Assembly (NCBI GenBank): GCA_018806985.1
Contig: JADANN010000439.1
Location: forward strand, 127,001 to 191,000
Direction: 5' to 3'
Length of the DNA stretch: 64,000 bases
Source: Angiostrongylus vasorum
Lineage: Eukaryota > Nematoda > Chromadorea > Rhabditida > Metastrongylidae
The notes beneath the pieces are model-generated. The model saw only the letters and a program-made list of their open reading frames with translations, ran no database searches and was not told where the DNA came from. Shown piece by piece: positions 62,801 through 64,000 of the stretch (its first letter is position 1; each line of letters starts with the position of its first letter). A program made the translations under genes and the position numbers.

Positions 62801-63770
62801 CCATGAAGGTTCAAGTCTTCAATGTCGCCTTCAAAGTGACGATTTCGAACTTCCTTTGCGATCTAAATTAGCGACTAGTGCATCAGAAACAACAAGAAGA
62901 AGTCTATAAGCGTCACTGATTAGAAGCCTTGAGCGTTACAGTAAGCTGCTGAGTCCACCAATTACCTACTTCTGTTCATTTTTAAACTCCTACTTTCCTA
63001 TTACCCATAAAAGTGTTTCCTAAAAAGAGATTTAAAAAACATTTCTTACAGCGGGCTAGTGTTTATATTTTGAAGAGGCATCATATTGATCCTTTATAGC
63101 GTGTAGTAATAGTAAATGAAAGCTATCGAAACGTAAAACCTTGCTTCCAACGGGAATCCCTCCAACATACAGCCGACTCATGGTTTGATGCAGATTCAGA
63201 ACACTTTTGTTGCCGTCTGCTACACCTTTCTTCGTCTCCTCAACCTGGAATTATAGACTAAATCTAATTTCAATGAAAACAAAATCGGGACATAAAAAGA
63301 AAGACAAACATTAAAGAATTTTGTGAAGCTAGATACGTTGTAGTTAAGAAAGAGCACATTAAAAAATAGGTAGGTTGTTATTAAAAATAAAGCTTGAACG
63401 GTACCATTTCACTAATTGGCTTGAACAATCTTACGGTAGCCGACCTTCCAATCCGTTCAACGGAAAGTCGTCGCCATTGGTTGTCCGTAACGGCTCTGGA
63501 ACAAAATATAGCTTTATTTTCAAATACACTTTAGAAGTGGAGTTTAAAAGGAGTTTCTTCTTAAATTGAAGAGAAAAAAAAATCGATTCCTCTAGTTTAG
63601 TTACTAAGTACTAGTAACTTGCGTGTTTAGTCTGATGATAAGAGGTTTTTCGCCAAGATCAATGATAACTTCCGGTCGACCATTTTCGATTTCTACAGCG
63701 ATATAGTCGTCTGTAGGCACTGCACGCGTTCCAGCAGATCCCTCTTCGTTGCCGAAGAACAAGGGAATAC
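50690..63770 (-). CDS. Laminin alpha chain, C-terminal LG1-LG5 part (16 exons; 5' end beyond window)
   Basis: Laminin alpha chains are secreted basement-membrane subunits. Their C-terminal LG domains bind integrins, dystroglycan and heparan sulfate. Sixteen minus-strand exons join with agreeing phases into about 863 residues plus stop. LG hallmarks repeat: strands such as NGVILFAT and NGLLFSVG; NDGKWHSLDI, NGAWHSVKAS and DGHWHSIK; LYIGG, LYLGG and IYLGG; and the cysteine pairs RGC..NAC (LG2), VGC..GAC (LG3), GGC..GEC (LG4) and VGC..QEC (LG5). Five LG domains followed directly by the stop fit laminin alpha rather than perlecan, agrin or neurexin. Nematodes have two such genes (epi-1 and lam-3 in C. 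elegans) and I cannot tell which this is. All repeats found inside the gene are in introns. LG1 lacks its first strands because the window ends. Confidence 0.93.
50908..51064 (-). CDS. Laminin alpha exon 15 (LG5)
   Basis: Encodes VMKKKNLMTLTVDGKSN, the basic KKSKKPETVTKDP and IYLGGVPESVVSK. Acceptor TTTCCTGCAG, donor AGAG|GTAATG. The run of lysines is unusual compared with the earlier LG domains. Confidence 0.92.
51815..52079 (-). mobile_element. SINE-A copy in laminin intron 14
   Basis: Sense orientation to the gene. Tail CCGAGGAATGCGCCATGCAT, central block GACAAGTTTGGTCCTTATTT, head GCACTGTGCTACACGCGCC (plus-strand text). Confidence 0.8.
52356..52943 (-). CDS. Laminin alpha exon 14 (LG4 end, LG5 start; 588 bp)
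   Basis: The largest exon, 196 codons, phase 0 at both ends. LG4 signature NGAWHSVKASRRG, TQPPLYLGGIPNE, cysteines at exon residues 79 (FGGCIREF) and 102 (GVGECKSR). LG5 begins at ESGLYFGKEGGYAIL and includes TQNGLLFSVGVVEFLTVQIL and CDGHWHSIK. Acceptor CCCATTTAG, donor AAA|GTTCGT. Confidence 0.93.
53054..53195 (-). CDS. Laminin alpha exon 13 (LG4)
   Basis: Encodes GTFSLRLRATASNGVILFAT, NDKHTDHIGLFLLNGRLLLS and FDTGSGQ. Acceptor GACTTTCAG, donor CAG|GTATCT. Confidence 0.92.
53654..53790 (-). CDS. Laminin alpha exon 12 (LG3 end, LG3-LG4 linker)
   Basis: Begins PVPEGACALRTE, whose cysteine pairs with VGC of exon 11 at normal spacing (21 residues between, against 22 in LG4). A linker with acidic stretch HSEDSDGSRF follows and LG4 starts at RLEYEVVPDSF. 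Confidence 0.88.
54330..55240 (+). mobile_element. RTE-like non-LTR retrotransposon, 3' fragment
   Basis: In broken frames the plus strand gives reverse transcriptase remnants: NIRFADGNVKFSRSTSEAIT, then MLNEFNGLGRKIGNELNENS. Further on come RIERFLLKFN and MRSSDLRNLSY, and the near C-terminal TERKRPLGRPPKRWAEVFMA. The catalytic FADD box reads FADG. The order fits the C-terminal half of RTE-type polyproteins common in strongylid genomes. Stops and frameshifts make it dead. It is antisense to the laminin gene. Confidence 0.7.
55435..55690 (+). repeat. Repeat E, copy 2
   Basis: A G+C-rich stretch (GTCGCGAAGCGATGTGGCGC, CGCCAGAATCTACTAGGC, GGATTTACTGGCGCCCGCTC). It aligns loosely with 44,330-44,545 and could be the 5' part of a non-LTR element, which is inference only. 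Confidence 0.35.
56155..56190 (-). ncRNA. Hammerhead ribozyme-like motif (PLE 6 left arm)
   Basis: GGCT, CTGAAGA, GGC/GCC hairpin (loop GATACT), GAAAC, GTC, AGCT on the minus strand. All core boxes are intact. Confidence 0.7.
57026..57061 (+). ncRNA. Hammerhead ribozyme-like motif (PLE 6 right arm)
   Basis: Identical in layout to the left-arm motif: GGCT, CTGAAGA, GGC GATACT GCC, GAAAC, GTC, AGCT. All core boxes are intact. Confidence 0.7.
57118..57433 (+). repeat. Repeat D, copy 2
   Basis: Begins at the outer end of PLE locus 6 and ends at GAGATGAATTCCG. Contains GCTGAGATATTTGCAAAACT, CACCACACCATGCTGGTCCT and GGAGACACCATCGCGTCCTG. Confidence 0.8.
58444..58551 (-). CDS. Laminin alpha exon 11 (LG3)
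   Basis: Encodes SPGEIVKVLFGRHGTSSF then VGCIGDVSYNGELLDFAK. VLFGR takes the place of the LYLGG strand, so this LG3 has a shorter loop than its neighbours. Phase 0 at both ends. Acceptor CTATTTTAG, donor AAG|GTATAC. Confidence 0.82.
58789..59139 (+). mobile_element. SINE-B copy in laminin intron 10
   Basis: Antisense to the gene. Head GACGGATAGCACAGTGGTAG, B box CTAGTTCGATTCCGC, central block CCTCCGGGGTCGGGATATTG then GTACCGGATTTG, tail TGCTGGGATCCGCACAGTAC. It runs straight into repeat C copy 2. Confidence 0.88.
59140..59499 (+). repeat. Repeat C, copy 2
   Basis: Begins ACTTGAACGATCCCGTCCTC immediately after the SINE-B tail and ends GGCGGTAAACCGTTGCG. Its antisense reading contains a chance LGGVP peptide next to laminin exon 10. 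Confidence 0.85.
59558..59692 (-). CDS. Laminin alpha exon 10 (LG3)
   Basis: Encodes ADEQWHYVSVRKTKETLRVD and DDLHSKEVRRSNGDDV. Acceptor CTACTTTAAG is acceptable and the donor is GTG|GTAATA. The repeat C copy inserted just downstream leaves the donor intact. Confidence 0.85.
59880..60265 (+). mobile_element. SINE-B copy in laminin intron 9, diverged
   Basis: GAGTAGAGCAGTTGCAGTGA and ACTGGTTCGACTCCGC mark the head. The central block is CGGGGTTGGAAAATTGGCGC and the tail is AAGTGCTGGGATCCGCAAAG then ATGCGAAGATGGATC, with an A-rich end. Confidence 0.8.
60514..60705 (-). CDS. Laminin alpha exon 9 (LG3 start)
   Basis: Encodes DRSSAVFENITAADEMEVSL, then TGVLLTIQSDEDDLLALRIE and GMLVAFAGDDK. NIT is a possible N-glycosylation site. 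Acceptor TACTGCAG, donor AAG|GTATGG. Confidence 0.9.
60854..61108 (+). mobile_element. SINE-A copy in laminin intron 8
   Basis: Head GCGCGTGTAGCGCAGTGCTC, central block CGGCGAATTGGTACCAGACT, tail ATGCATGGCGTATCCCTCCC. Antisense to the gene. Confidence 0.82.
61293..61422 (-). CDS. Laminin alpha exon 8 (LG2 end)
   Basis: Encodes IEPFRGCIKSVRLNSDEI and closes the domain at VRNACALRTVNT. The two cysteines are the expected LG disulfide pair. Donor ACG|GTAGGT. Confidence 0.92.
61514..61602 (-). CDS. Laminin alpha exon 7 (LG2)
   Basis: Encodes an acidic loop (VVEGDAPGEMSELSVSE) and the signature YLYIGGTPAGVN. Acceptor GGTTTTAG, donor TAC|GTGAGT. Confidence 0.9.
61765..61938 (-). CDS. Laminin alpha exon 6 (LG2)
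   Basis: Encodes RDFFAVELSAGAVKLSLDFG and NDGKWHSLDIARDERHIKMN. Acceptor CTGTTTTAG, donor ACG|GTGATT. Confidence 0.92.
61989..62119 (-). CDS. Laminin alpha exon 5 (LG2 start)
   Basis: Encodes ISLNGDGYLIYQM to FSLSFLTFSPDGLLFFIGKD, the first strands of an LG fold. Acceptor TTTATTTCAG, donor GAT|GTAAGT. Phase fits exon 4. Confidence 0.92.
62192..62571 (+). repeat. Repeat C, copy 3 in laminin intron 4
   Basis: Complete copy: CTTCAACGGCCCGTCCTCAC to GAGGGCGGTAAATCGTT. It takes up most of the 583 bp intron between exons 4 and 5 and is antisense to the gene. Confidence 0.85.
62703..62862 (-). CDS. Laminin alpha exon 4 (end of LG1 and linker)
   Basis: Encodes HFEGDIEDLNLHGEPVGLW, the place where other LG domains have GC; here it is GD. 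Then comes a linker rich in Gly and Pro (GVAPRPGTKELTV). Donor CAG|GTAATG. Confidence 0.9.
63140..63244 (-). CDS. Laminin alpha exon 3 (LG1)
   Basis: Encodes VEETKKGVADGNKSVLNL and the LG signature MSRLYVGGIPVGSK. Phase 0 at both ends, acceptor AATTCCAG, donor AAG|GTTTTA. Confidence 0.9.
63435..63495 (-). CDS. Laminin alpha exon 2 (LG1)
   Basis: Encodes AVTDNQWRRLSVERIGRSAT, the classic LG turn before the central strands. Acceptor TTGTTCCAG, donor ACC|GTAAGA. Confidence 0.9.
63623..63770 (-). CDS. Laminin alpha exon 1 of window (LG1)
   Basis: Encodes IPLFFGNEEGSAGT to EVIIDLGEKPLIIRLN. The acceptor is TATGCTTAG. The frame demands a GC donor (AACAC|GCAAGT); the nearby GT would break the reading frame. 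Confidence 0.88.
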
Positions 63771-64000
63771 CTAAGCATATTTTTAGAAGAAAATTACTAC
63801 CTATGAGAAAACTTCAGTAATGGGGTATGAAACTATTCCTCGAAAGCAGCACAATTTCCTATCCCATTTGCTATTGGTCTGTTCTACTATTAACTTTATT
63901 AATGTTTCTAGCAGATTTTTACTTTAACACATGTATAATGCGGAATACAAACACGAACAAAGTCAAGGAAAAGCTCCATAATCACATGAAAATGAATTTG
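63771..64000 (-). other. Laminin intron, runs out of window
   Basis: A+T-rich with an acceptor TATGCTTAG at its gene-side end. No repeat seen. Confidence 0.6.

Overview
The window is AT-rich, intron-bearing eukaryotic DNA, most likely from a nematode. Short introns have T-rich 3' ends, there is a GC-AG intron, and tRNA-derived SINEs and Penelope-like and RTE-like retroelement remnants are dense. The repeat style and gene structure suggest a strongylid (hookworm-like) parasite, but the species is inference. I see no bacterial operons, no CRISPR array and no rRNA.

The one clearly recognisable gene is on the minus strand at the right end (50,690-63,770). It is the C-terminal part of a laminin alpha chain: sixteen exons join in phase into about 863 residues covering five laminin G domains (LG1 without its start, LG2-LG5), ending in a stop codon and followed by a poly(A) signal. 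The rest of the gene lies beyond the right edge. Its introns have absorbed SINEs, two unclassified repeats, an RTE fragment and a Penelope-like element (PLE).

A second probable gene, also minus strand, lies at the left (6,279-10,036). Three exons join in phase and code for an acidic and basic, probably disordered N-terminus. I do not recognise the family and cannot find its 3' end.

The remaining 40 kb (about 10-50 kb) is gene-poor and is mostly old repeats. There are six PLE loci. Several carry GIY-YIG endonuclease remnants and hammerhead-ribozyme-like motifs, and four are inverted pairs. Two SINE families (A and B) have different tRNA-like heads but share one central block. Repeat C has five copies, repeat D three and repeat E two. 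There are also long (TA)n tracts and two tandem duplications. Anonymous open frames at 20.8, 37.3, 43.4 and 48.0 kb are listed at low confidence.

The most interesting material is the set of hammerhead-like motifs in palindromic PLE pairs, the modular SINE families with an RTE-like tail, the GC-AG intron in the laminin gene, and the unidentified three-exon gene.
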